Shown here one piece after another: positions 8,281 to 16,006 of a stretch of 23,708 nt of DNA. Each line of letters opens with the position of its first letter. Position 1 is the stretch's first letter. The stretch is from a virus. Below the pieces are notes generated by a model, which worked only from the letters and a program-made list of their open reading frames with translations, ran no database searches and was not told the origin of the DNA. The position numbers and the translations under genes are program-made. The stretch spans positions 1-23,708 of IMG/VR virus record IMGVR_UViG_3300026130_000023. One strand, given 5' to 3'.

Positions 8281-8454
8281 CTAAGCCTTTAGCCAACCGT
8301 GGCTTTTAAAATTATCGACTTCACTAGGGTGGACGTCTGCTGATCGACCATCTCTAGTCATCTTAACTAAAGCGGGTTTCTTAGCTGCTTTTGGCTTTTT
8401 TTCCACAACTTTATCAACAGGCATTTCGATCTGTTCTTCTTTTTTCTTTGGCAT
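8281..8454 (-). CDS. Small conserved head-region protein (57 aa)
   Basis: 57 residues, MPKKKEEQIEMPVDKVVE... to SHGWLKA. The ribosome site GGAGAT lies six bases before the ATG at 8454, the spacing to the connector gene is only 9 nt, and the codons read through without interruption. The first ~27 residues are lysine-rich and probably disordered. The C-terminal half (KMTRDGRSADVHPSEVDNFKS HGW) resembles a small motif (dG..a.Vhp.ev..y...GW) that I have seen in short phage proteins next to capsid genes. Function unknown; a minor capsid-associated or connector accessory role is possible from its place right after the coat protein. Confidence 0.78.
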   Translation of the reverse strand: MPKKKEEQIEMPVDKVVEKKPKAAKKPALVKMTRDGRSADVHPSEVDNFKSHGWLKA

Positions 8455-8506
8455 TTTAAATCTCCAAAACTAAAAAAGGGTGGCAAGCGCCACCCCTGAG
8501 TTTGCA

Positions 8507-9649
8507 TTAACCCATCAATACCGCAATGGCATCTGGTTTCCATGCTTTGTAGCCCCATGCAGCAGCCACTTCGATCATGGTCTTACGATAGCCGCGATAT
8601 ACGCGAATCTCGAATACCAAGCCGCTGTGAGGGTCTTGAACCAACATAGCATCGTCTGCTGAATCACCGCCTGCGGGAACTGCTGGTGCGCGCATTGCCA
8701 ATTCCATAGCTGAACGATGGAAAGCAACGTTTGCAGTGTAGCTATTTCCTACAGTAATTGCTGCATCATTAGCTGCTGCTGCCAATAGACCAGGAGTGCC
8801 TAGAGTGAAGCTGCCACCTGCAAGTGCTGAATTAACAACATACTTGTTGGTGTCGCCATTGATAGTGATAACATCGCCTGCCAAGATTGTGCCTGAGCCA
8901 GTGTCGGCTGCGATAACGCTATCACCAATTGCGCTTGAAGCATCGTTCACTAAGTAGCCTGAGCCAGTGCCTTTGGTGTGGGCTTTGACTTGAGCCGATT
9001 CACGAATGCCTAAGCCTTGAAGATCAAGCAATACGCCTTGACGCAACAAGTCAACGCCGCCTGCTTCATTTGCTTTCTGCAATTGAGCCAATTGACGTAG
9101 GTTAGTGCCTGCCAAGGTGTTCAATACCAATGATGTTTGACCATCATTTGTAGGCATGCCGTTATCAGCCAAGATTTGACGTACTTCAGCAACTTCATTG
9201 AAGTTAGAGCCGAAAGGGGTTGTGCCTGCTGTGCCGAAAGCGCGTGATGCGTTTTGATAAGCAGTTGTAGCCAAATCAGATTCGATCTCGTTGCACAATG
9301 TACGCATAGCTTGCTTGATTTGATCACCATAAATGGTTTCAAAGCCAATGCCGTTGTTTACATGGCGCTGATCTTCACCAGTCCAAGGAATCTGCACTGC
9401 GCGAGCCTTGCTGATTGTCATGGTTTTGGTGTCGATAGTCTGATCTGTCCCTTCTGGGATAGTCATGCTTTCCGAAATATCGCCTGCTGTTGCTGTGCGA
9501 GTGAATGAAGCACGTACTGTGTCGCCTTTTGCTACACGTTCCGAGCCAGAGTTAATAGTGGTAGCAGGAATAAAGCCTACTAGCTCACGACCTACAATAT
9601 CTGCCGCCTTATAAATATCGGCAGCAAGATCAGTCAACACGTTAGCCAT
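8507..9649 (-). CDS. Major capsid protein, P22 coat-like
   Basis: 380 residues, start ATG 9649 behind a clear AGGAG site. The N-terminus (LTDLAADIYKAADIVGRELVGF, then ERVAKGDTVRASF) and the QIPWTGEDQRHVNN and TIYGDQIKQAMRTLCNEIESDL helix match the P22 gene 5-type coat family with HK97 fold. Residues ~226-300 form a Gly/Ala/Ser-rich insertion containing GTILAGDVITINGDTNKYVV, at about the place where P22 coat carries its I-domain. The C-terminus (LVFEIRVYRGYRKTMIEVAAA, GYKAWKPDAIAVLMG) is the closing P-domain strand pattern. Upstream is a scaffold gene and there is no maturation protease in view, which is consistent with a P22-like scaffold-driven pathway. The protein builds the icosahedral shell. 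Confidence 0.93.
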   Translation of the reverse strand: MANVLTDLAADIYKAADIVGRELVGFIPATTINSGSERVAKGDTVRASFTRTATAGDISESMTIPEGTDQTIDTKTMTISKARAVQIPWTGEDQRHVNNGIGFETIYGDQIKQAMRTLCNEIESDLATTAYQNASRAFGTAGTTPFGSNFNEVAEVRQILADNGMPTNDGQTSLVLNTLAGTNLRQLAQLQKANEAGGVDLLRQGVLLDLQGLGIRESAQVKAHTKGTGSGYLVNDASSAIGDSVIAADTGSGTILAGDVITINGDTNKYVVNSALAGGSFTLGTPGLLAAAANDAAITVGNSYTANVAFHRSAMELAMRAPAVPAGGDSADDAMLVQDPHSGLVFEIRVYRGYRKTMIEVAAAWGYKAWKPDAIAVLMG

Positions 9650-9672
9650 AATGGTCTCCTAAATGTGTCTAA

Positions 9673-10332
9673 TTAATCGTTTACAACTTTGCCGCCTGAC
9701 TTAAAGAATGATGCGCGCTCTATCTGGGACAGACCGTCAAATTCATTGCGGCTTATTTCTCTAGGACGCTCGCCACTGGCTTGCGATTTGGTGGCACCGC
9801 CACCTGTAGCTTGGCTTCCATCAACTAAGAAAGGATAGCTTTCTTTAATCCTGACTGCCAATTCGTCGAGGGATGATACTGTCAATTGACCGCTATCATC
9901 AGTAACCCTTAATTCTTCATCAACAATAGTCAATCTCTGACTAATCTGTTGTTCTAACAACTTAGCACGAGATGTGTCTTTTGTCATACTTGCTGCTAGT
10001 TTAGCTGCTTCTCCGCTAATACGCGACTTTTTAGCCATCGAGTTCATTTCATCGATCTGCTGTCTTAGCTGTTCGGCCTCTGATTTTTGGGATTCAAACA
10101 ACTGCTTGTAGTCATTTTCTGCTTTAGCTTTTTCTTCTGCCTCTTGTTTAGCTAACTGCTCTGCTTCGCGACGAATCTTTTGCTCTTTCTTCTTCTCGTT
10201 CAATAATTCATCGACTTTATTCTTTAATCCTGAAGTTGATTCATTAATCGTGCTTTCAACATATTGGCTGATTCTTTCAGTCAATTGGCTTTTAACTTCG
10301 TCGTCTAATTCTATGTCGTTCAAAATATCCAT
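9673..10332 (-). CDS. Capsid scaffolding protein
   Basis: 219 residues, strongly charged. Residues ~30-110 form a long coiled coil (KKKEQKIRREAEQLAKQEAEE, KAKAENDYKQLFESQKSEAEQ). The middle (AAKLAASMTKDTSRAKLLEQQ followed by RLTIVDEELRVTDDSGQLTVS) and a Gly-rich linker (GSQATGGGATKSQASGERPR) lead to a short C-terminal helix (EFDGLSQIERASFFKSGGK). Coiled coil, Gly-rich linker and basic C-terminal helix, placed immediately before the coat gene, are the usual scaffold plan, with the C-terminal helix binding coat subunits. A GAGGTG ribosome site precedes ATG 10332. No serine protease motif is visible, so it is unlikely to be a protease-scaffold fusion. Confidence 0.85.
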   Translation of the reverse strand: MDILNDIELDDEVKSQLTERISQYVESTINESTSGLKNKVDELLNEKKKEQKIRREAEQLAKQEAEEKAKAENDYKQLFESQKSEAEQLRQQIDEMNSMAKKSRISGEAAKLAASMTKDTSRAKLLEQQISQRLTIVDEELRVTDDSGQLTVSSLDELAVRIKESYPFLVDGSQATGGGATKSQASGERPREISRNEFDGLSQIERASFFKSGGKVVND

Positions 10333-10374
10333 GCTTTCACCTCAAGATTGAGCATATAAGACCACTGGCCTTGT

Positions 10375-10557
10375 TTATATTAAAGTGCCTTCTTCAACAC
10401 TTATATCTTTAAATGGTACTCTGTTATTGATTGCTTTTTCAAGTTCATCAATTAATCTGTCATGATCAAAAAAACTGCCTCCTGTGAATATAGGCTTTTC
10501 TCCGAAGACTTCATAATAGTCATCTAGTATTTCCTTTAGCGCCTCATAGTTTTCCAT
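10375..10557 (-). CDS. Small conserved protein of the head gene cluster (60 aa)
   Basis: 60 residues, mostly two helices: ENYEALKEILDDYYEVFGEKP and DRLIDELEKAINNRVPFKD, ending SVEEGTLI. The ATG at 10557 lies 14 nt inside the MuF gene's 3' end, with AGGAAC upstream, a coupling typical of this operon. The pattern 'yy..FGe.P......d..l...l..AI.nr.P' recurs in short phage proteins encoded between portal or MuF and scaffold genes. Function unknown. It could be a minor head or regulatory factor for assembly. Confidence 0.7.
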   Translation of the reverse strand: MENYEALKEILDDYYEVFGEKPIFTGGSFFDHDRLIDELEKAINNRVPFKDISVEEGTLI

Positions 10558-12286
10558 CTAGATGTTCCTGTAAGATTCGATCAAACTCTCTGAATAAGTT
10601 GGGAAGATATTTCCTTGCCCTAATTCCTGTTTCATCACTCTTGCCATGAAGAGCGAATAAGTTGGCAAAAGTCTCTTTAAGCTGTCTATCTTTTGTTCTG
10701 TAGTATTTTGCACCATGGCCGTACATCAAATATTCATCCTGAATTCTGCCTTTCGACATAGCATCAAATATGTCTGATAATGATGTCTCAAAATCATGGT
10801 CCTTGCTTTTCGGCCTGATCCTGTAGTACTTGGCAGTTGGCTTGCGCTTATATCGCTCAAACCCTTCGTCAAAATATTTCTCAACAAACTGGCTTATATC
10901 ATCCTTATCAAGACCCAATAAGCCTCTGTCATCATCAAATGCCTTAATAAATGCGTCATCGATTTGCGACTTATAATTAACGCCATCACCAAGCATGTCA
11001 TCGATAAAATGGCCGTATTCGTGCGTAGAAACTTGCAAGCTGCTTATAATATCATCATCAAAAACAGTAACAGTTGCCTTTGCTTGCTCATACATACCAT
11101 CTACAGTCTTGCTTGCCACTAGATTCGGCTTGATTGTCTTATTAACGACTAGGCGAGTTTTAGGCGATAGATTAGGTGCTATTGCGTCCGAGAATTTCTT
11201 GGCCTTTTTCTTGTTGGTTGTGCTGATGCTGAAATCAATCGGCTCGTCTAAATCAACCAATGGCTGAGTCGGGATAGGATTATCAAACTGGCTGTCCAAT
11301 TTCTTTAGGCTATCTAGGCTTAACGTCTTGCCTCGATCATCCACAAACTTATCTAATGATAGTTTTCCCTGCCGAAATATGTCTGCTCGATCCTTGCCTA
11401 AAATATCGTCCTGAAACGCCTCTGGCTGCCTTTTAAGCCAATCCTCATAAGTTAGCTTGCCATCTACTGGTCCATCCTTGCTCGCCCTAGTCTCTGCAAT
11501 ATCTCGACCTAATGTGTATTCTTCCTTAACCATTGGGACGATAGTAGATCGGCAATTGTAATGGGCGGGTGGCATAGGCGCGTCTTGATCGCTGAATGTA
11601 AACTCTTTTCCATCAAGACCGCCGCATAAAATTGATGTTCGGCTATCAAGAGTCGCAACCCATTTATAGCCATCGAGAACATCCTTGTTTTCTTCCATCG
11701 ATATTTTTCTTGCTGTAGCTGCCGTATGATTTGTCATAGTGCGAGCAAGAGTCATGGTGTTATGGCGCTGCTGATCGATAACGCTTGCTAAGTCCTCGGC
11801 TATTTCTGGGGTAGATTTCCCTTCAACATACCCACTACTTACTGAGTCAGCGAGCCTTTTGGCTGTGCTTGCCCCGAACTGATTAAAAATCTCATTAATA
11901 CTAAAATAGCGCCCATCTGCGACTTTCATCTTAGATAGATATAAGGCTGAAGTTATCTGCTCTTCTGTCGGCTTTGACACATTAAAATTAACATGGCGCT
12001 GCAAGGCTTCGGTGTTGAAATCGACCTCATATTTCGATAGCTCAACGAGATTCAGCTTAATACTCGAAACAATATCATCCATAGTGTTGCCATGATCTTT
12101 GAGTATTAATTGCAATGCTGTCTTTAAACTATTTTCCGACAATTGATCTGCGGGGATTTTGCTTAAAGCTACTTGCGAGCGTTGTAGGAACTGCTTCAGC
12201 TTTTTAGATATTTCTTGCTGTTGCTGATTCCCATAACGCTGCAAATAAATCTGGTGTCTAACCAGTGAATCATAAAGCGTCTGCAT
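10544..12286 (-). CDS. MuF-type minor head protein with C-terminal HExxH metallopeptidase-like domain
   Basis: 580 residues. Residues ~130-252 form the MuF domain: ADSVSSGYVEGKSTPEIAED, RTMTNHTAATARK, and the conserved end YKWVATLDSRTSILCGGLDG to AHYNCRSTIVPM (D..T...C...G and Cys-Arg positions near 214-246). Residues ~350-580 are an additional domain with HEYGH at 422-426 (coding bases 11009-11023), SLSDIFDAMSKGRI near 502, YGHGAKYYR near 522 and a glutamate at 538 in KETFANLFALHGK. HExxH plus a distant Glu is the classic zinc metallopeptidase arrangement. MuF proteins are in the head near the portal, so the domain would be packaged and perhaps delivered or used to process other proteins. 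The start overlaps the portal gene by 17 nt, with only a weak AAGAAG site. Confidence 0.88.
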   Translation of the reverse strand: MQTLYDSLVRHQIYLQRYGNQQQQEISKKLKQFLQRSQVALSKIPADQLSENSLKTALQLILKDHGNTMDDIVSSIKLNLVELSKYEVDFNTEALQRHVNFNVSKPTEEQITSALYLSKMKVADGRYFSINEIFNQFGASTAKRLADSVSSGYVEGKSTPEIAEDLASVIDQQRHNTMTLARTMTNHTAATARKISMEENKDVLDGYKWVATLDSRTSILCGGLDGKEFTFSDQDAPMPPAHYNCRSTIVPMVKEEYTLGRDIAETRASKDGPVDGKLTYEDWLKRQPEAFQDDILGKDRADIFRQGKLSLDKFVDDRGKTLSLDSLKKLDSQFDNPIPTQPLVDLDEPIDFSISTTNKKKAKKFSDAIAPNLSPKTRLVVNKTIKPNLVASKTVDGMYEQAKATVTVFDDDIISSLQVSTHEYGHFIDDMLGDGVNYKSQIDDAFIKAFDDDRGLLGLDKDDISQFVEKYFDEGFERYKRKPTAKYYRIRPKSKDHDFETSLSDIFDAMSKGRIQDEYLMYGHGAKYYRTKDRQLKETFANLFALHGKSDETGIRARKYLPNLFREFDRILQEHLDGKL

Positions 12287-13727
12287 CTTCTTGCTTAGTC
12301 ATCATAGCTACTTGACGCATTGCTTCATCTAGTGCGGGATTCTTGTCCTCTGATTCCTCTATGACGTCATCAAACAATCGCTCTTCATCGATCAAGCCTG
12401 CCTCTTTGACTCGCTCAAATACGTCTCGCTCTGTAATGATTTGTCGATCAACAAGCATGGACAATGCGGAAATCATAGTTGGGTCTAATGACTTATCATA
12501 GAATTCTGAATTGATCTCGAATTCTGGTTCGCCTGCAATACCCATAAATTCAGCACACCAATATAGGCATAGTACAATGGCTTCAGATAAGTTGCCTACA
12601 ACATCGCCTAATACAGAGTTCTCTGAGCTAAATCTGATACGAGCCGCTTCAGCGGTTTCATTCTGGCCTCGATCTGTGATGATACGAGCGCCAATAGCAA
12701 TCATGTCCAAGGCTTTCTGTTTCATTGCTTCGGCTGCTGCATTGTTCGAACTAGCCTGTAGCAAATTAGCCGATCCGCTTTCGCCTAATACAAACCCTTG
12801 TCTTGATCCTAACTTGATGCCTCTTGGGTTGTATTCAAGCCATTGGTCCTGAGATAACGAATGGGTTAAGAAGAGTGTCGGCTGACCAGTGATAAATACG
12901 CCTTCCTCATAATCAGCGCTGTTCCGATAATGCCCGATATTAACACTAGCAATATCAGCGAGGGGAGCGTCATCAACAGTAGAATCGTTATTTTTAGAGC
13001 CGACCACAACCAAAGGTATGAATTGCCAATTCTGACCAGATGCATTTTTGGGGTACACCTCTTCTGAGACTGGCTTTTCATCTCGATATAACTGCTGCGT
13101 ATATCCATCTCCTCGCAATCTAAGGACTCGATATTGCGCTCTTGTCTCATGCCCGAATTCATCTTCGTCATCGATATACTCCTCTTTTAGAACAGCTAAC
13201 GACAACAGTTGCTTGCCATCAATGTTGGTAGTCTTCCAGTTGATAAACTGCTCTGCGCGATAAGGAATAATGTGCGCCTGCAATTTTCTAACAGCCATGT
13301 CCTCAAGAGAAACGCCATCATCAACGGATGGGTAATCAACGAGCAAAACAGATCGGCCTGCCTCTAATAAATCCGATAACTGATCTTTGGCAAATTGAGT
13401 CAAGCTAGTGCCATCGCCTGTCGCATCATCTTCTAGATACTCCAAGCCTGACGGTAGGTCTTTGATAGGGTCTCTTCTAAATGCTGCACCAACCAATGCA
13501 TTCTTAGTACGGCCTACAAAATTGGTATAGATGGCTCGTTGCAGATATTTTCTATAACGAATGGAATCAGTGCCATGATTGAAATTATCCCCTTCCTCTG
13601 AGTCGGGAACTGGAAGATATTTAGCCTTGCCTGCCTTGATAGCAACAGAGCCACAAACAGCGTCTCTTGTTTGCTGCCAAATATCGATATACTTAGCGTA
13701 TTCTGGGTGTTGCTCTGATACTGACAT
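12270..13727 (-). CDS. Portal protein (DUF4055-like)
   Basis: 485 residues. The N-terminal signature (EQHPEYAKYIDIWQQTRDAVC GS.A.K....KYLP) and the helical middle (YRKYLQRAIYTNFVGRTKNAL, LEYLEDDATGDGTSLTQFAK) match the DUF4055 phage protein family, which takes the portal place next to terminase. Other landmarks are IPLVVVGSKNN and IGHYRNSADYEEGVFITGQPT near the wing/stem region and TDRGQNETAEAARIRFSSEN before the helical crown (MISALSMLVDRQIITERDVFE). It forms the dodecameric vertex ring through which DNA is packaged and ejected. The start at 13727 has GAGGAT upstream. Neighbours (TerL before, MuF after) are exactly those expected for a portal gene. Confidence 0.9.
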   Translation of the reverse strand: MSVSEQHPEYAKYIDIWQQTRDAVCGSVAIKAGKAKYLPVPDSEEGDNFNHGTDSIRYRKYLQRAIYTNFVGRTKNALVGAAFRRDPIKDLPSGLEYLEDDATGDGTSLTQFAKDQLSDLLEAGRSVLLVDYPSVDDGVSLEDMAVRKLQAHIIPYRAEQFINWKTTNIDGKQLLSLAVLKEEYIDDEDEFGHETRAQYRVLRLRGDGYTQQLYRDEKPVSEEVYPKNASGQNWQFIPLVVVGSKNNDSTVDDAPLADIASVNIGHYRNSADYEEGVFITGQPTLFLTHSLSQDQWLEYNPRGIKLGSRQGFVLGESGSANLLQASSNNAAAEAMKQKALDMIAIGARIITDRGQNETAEAARIRFSSENSVLGDVVGNLSEAIVLCLYWCAEFMGIAGEPEFEINSEFYDKSLDPTMISALSMLVDRQIITERDVFERVKEAGLIDEERLFDDVIEESEDKNPALDEAMRQVAMMTKQEDADAL

Positions 13728-13765
13728 GATCTAATCCTCTGTTTATTCTTTGACCATTATAGGTT

Positions 13766-15001
13766 TTAGGTAGCAAAACTGAAAGGAACATGAGCAACTG
13801 GCTTCCTAATAGGCATTTCATAGGCTATCACATAGCTTGTCGCATCATTCTGGTGGTCAAATCCAGTACTCTTATCTGGCTCTCCGCTTTTGCCGTAGGC
13901 TTGTTGCTCTAGGCATTCTGCTACTCTCTTGCAAGTCTTGTGGTTAATTCTTAGCAACCCCTTCTCTAATGCTGAGTTAGTGGCCAAGATTCGATCCTTA
14001 ACTGCGGGGTTCGATCTATTCACTCTAACAGAAAAGCGCGCCTGCTCTAATAGTGCAATATCTGAGACTGATGCGTTTACAGTCTTCCTCGCTGCACCGC
14101 TTGCATCTGGATAAATATAAATCTTGTGACCCTTGCTTTGGTATCGATCCTGAATGACAGAGATCATATCCCTAGTGTCAAATAGATCAACAAGCTCTGC
14201 TACAACATGGAATACGTCATCTCGCTTAACCATGATGGTAGCCGCTTGGTGCATGACGTTGAAATCGCATCCGATATATAACGGCTCTTTGGGTTCTATC
14301 CCTTCATCTGACCAACAAATGTCTCGATTATACGAGCAATAGACTGTCCCTGAATTTAAGTTTACAAACTCGCCCATTAAATAAGCGCGCAATAAATTAG
14401 CGGGATAGGTTTCCTGCAATGATTCTATATAACCATCTGGCAGATGTTTGTTGCTCATAGTGGGCGCTTGAATCAACTCATACATAGGGGATTCGTTCTT
14501 CTTCCATTGCTCATAAACGAATCTGAATCCTTCAGGGGTTGTCCCTACACAGCAAGAGTTAATGCCTGTTGGCTTTGGCTGACGATTCCTTGCAATGATC
14601 TGCTCCCACGCTCGCTTTGCTTTAGGCGTTGGCAGAGTGTCTAATTCGTCCACAAACGAATCGCCTACTTCATAACCAATGATTCGATCTGGATTATCTA
14701 GTGTACGGAAGATGATCCGCTTGCCATTAGCGATAATGACGTTTTGACCCTTGTTAATATGATATTGAACGCCTGTGCCCTTTAGCATTTCATCAAAGCG
14801 TGGATAACAAATATCAGCAATCAACCCATAGGTGGGCATGTAGAATGCCATATCCCTAGCATCACCAAATAGTTTGCTCAATGCTCTTAGGATTAACGCA
14901 TGGGTTTTCCCTGATCCAAACCCGCCTACAAACGCGGGGAATCTTGCAGTCGAATTGACAAACTTTGCTTGTGGTATCGATGCATCCGCTTCAAGTATCA
15001 T
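13766..15001 (-). CDS. terL: Terminase large subunit
   Basis: 411 residues. ATPase: Walker A GGFGSGKT at 26-33, Walker B SFVDELD at 115-121 with catalytic Glu119, and coupling motif VGTTPEG at 152-158. Nuclease: RNase H-like fold beginning YIGCDFNVM with Asp246, further acidic residues near 269 and 299 (YPDASG), and the final Asp386 in DHQNDATSY. The enzyme cleaves concatemeric phage DNA and pumps it into the prohead through the portal. ATG 15001 shares ATGA with the small subunit's stop. All key catalytic residues are present, so it should be functional. Length is in the normal 400-500 residue range. Confidence 0.97.
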   Translation of the reverse strand: MILEADASIPQAKFVNSTARFPAFVGGFGSGKTHALILRALSKLFGDARDMAFYMPTYGLIADICYPRFDEMLKGTGVQYHINKGQNVIIANGKRIIFRTLDNPDRIIGYEVGDSFVDELDTLPTPKAKRAWEQIIARNRQPKPTGINSCCVGTTPEGFRFVYEQWKKNESPMYELIQAPTMSNKHLPDGYIESLQETYPANLLRAYLMGEFVNLNSGTVYCSYNRDICWSDEGIEPKEPLYIGCDFNVMHQAATIMVKRDDVFHVVAELVDLFDTRDMISVIQDRYQSKGHKIYIYPDASGAARKTVNASVSDIALLEQARFSVRVNRSNPAVKDRILATNSALEKGLLRINHKTCKRVAECLEQQAYGKSGEPDKSTGFDHQNDATSYVIAYEMPIRKPVAHVPFSFAT

Positions 15002-15372
15002 TCGTCATCTTCCGATACGACTCTAAATGCAGTGATATTCATGCCGCCCTGAATCGTTGCCTGATCTGATTGTCCAAGCCAGTTCTTGCCTAACCATATC
15101 TGCATTGATACGTTTCCGGCCTGAGCAGTAGCATACTGCATTCGTCTTAGGCTAATTTTGCCTGCTGAACTCTTTTGCTTGATATAATCCGCAAAACCGC
15201 AGTCGTGATCCTCATGACATCGCCTATTTAGAGTGTCATAACTGATCTCCATAAAACTAGCGATCTCTTCTCCAGTGCAATGCAGGCCGCATAATTTTTC
15301 GACTTCTTTCCAATCGACAACTATCTTCGGTCGTCCACCTTTAGGACCCGATGGGATTGTTTCTGCCATCAT
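14998..15372 (-). CDS. terS: Terminase small subunit
   Basis: 124 residues. The N-terminus is GPKGGRPKIVVDWKEVEKLC, then a helix-turn-helix (TGEEIASFMEISYDTLNRRCH) of the kind that binds the packaging site, a linker and an oligomerisation helix (GKISLRRMQYATAQAGNVSMQ, IWLGKNWLGQSDQ). The phrase 'GN...m.iwlGK..LGQ.d' is characteristic of TerS proteins. GGAG lies four bases upstream of ATG 15372 (a second ATG follows at once). It recognises phage DNA and loads TerL. The start lies inside the 3' end of the IbrB-like gene by 32 nt, an unusually long overlap that ties the two genes together. Confidence 0.92.
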   Translation of the reverse strand: MMAETIPSGPKGGRPKIVVDWKEVEKLCGLHCTGEEIASFMEISYDTLNRRCHEDHDCGFADYIKQKSSAGKISLRRMQYATAQAGNVSMQIWLGKNWLGQSDQATIQGGMNITAFRVVSEDDE

Positions 15373-16006
15373 TGTACTCCTTCTTAATCTTAACCATGCT
15401 GCGAGTAACCCAAGATCGTTTATATTCTGTATCAGCGAATAGCTTGCTGAATCCAGTAATATGCTTCAATCGTAATAGCTCTTCGGGTTCCATACCTAGA
15501 TGGTTGCAGATGTCTTGATCTGCCCATCCGTTATGCAATAGCTCAAATACCATATTCGACATGCCATCAACTGAGTGGCTTCCTCTCGCCCTATTGTGAC
15601 GAACGGTTGCTGCCATTCTCTCGTTAATATCCTTATTGATAACAACAACTGGCAATCTGCCATGGTTGCGCTCTCGAATATCCTCATTGGACTTACAGGT
15701 GAAATACCTATGGAATCCATCAACGATAATGTATTTGTCTATTTCCTCGTCATAGATAGTCACGACAGGCTGTGTGTAGCCATCATGCTTGATTGAGGTG
15801 TATAGGAGTTTCATTTCTTTAGATGCTACAGAATTCGGGTTGTAATCATTCGCCTGAACTTTATTCACATCTACCCATCTAACGTAATCGACAGGCTGAG
15901 TCCCTATGGGAGACAGCTTGTGCATTGCGTCTTTGATCTCCTCGATCTTTACTATCCTTTCTTCCTCACCGAGGTTGGCAAGATAGTCGATGATGTTATC
16001 CAACAT
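15341..16006 (-). CDS. ibrB: IbrB-like ParB/sulfiredoxin-domain protein
   Basis: 221 residues. Residues ~40-125 carry the ParB/Srx-type fold: VDVNKVQANDYNPNSVASKEM, the nucleotide-handling motif DGFHRY (GxxR-like) and PVVVINKD. Residues ~130-200 have RMAATVRHNRARGSHSVDGMS, NGWADQDICNHLGMEPEELL and RLKHITG, a helix-turn-helix region that I recognise from IbrB-type proteins. IbrB was described together with IbrA in E. coli, where the pair influenced expression of immunoglobulin-binding proteins; the biochemical activity is unknown. Here it directly follows the IbrA-like gene with an 11-nt overlap, supporting the pairing. ParB-like folds can be nucleases or nucleotide hydrolases, so it could also serve DNA modification. 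A ribosome site AGAGGA precedes ATG 16006. Confidence 0.82.
   Translation of the reverse strand: MLDNIIDYLANLGEEERIVKIEEIKDAMHKLSPIGTQPVDYVRWVDVNKVQANDYNPNSVASKEMKLLYTSIKHDGYTQPVVTIYDEEIDKYIIVDGFHRYFTCKSNEDIRERNHGRLPVVVINKDINERMAATVRHNRARGSHSVDGMSNMVFELLHNGWADQDICNHLGMEPEELLRLKHITGFSKLFADTEYKRSWVTRSMVKIKKEYNDGRNNPIGS

Noticed and set aside
8367-8558. 63-residue minus-strand frame across the coat / small-protein gap
   Set aside because: It overlaps both the coat gene end and the 57-residue gene in other frames, and the 57-residue frame has the GGAG site and better composition.
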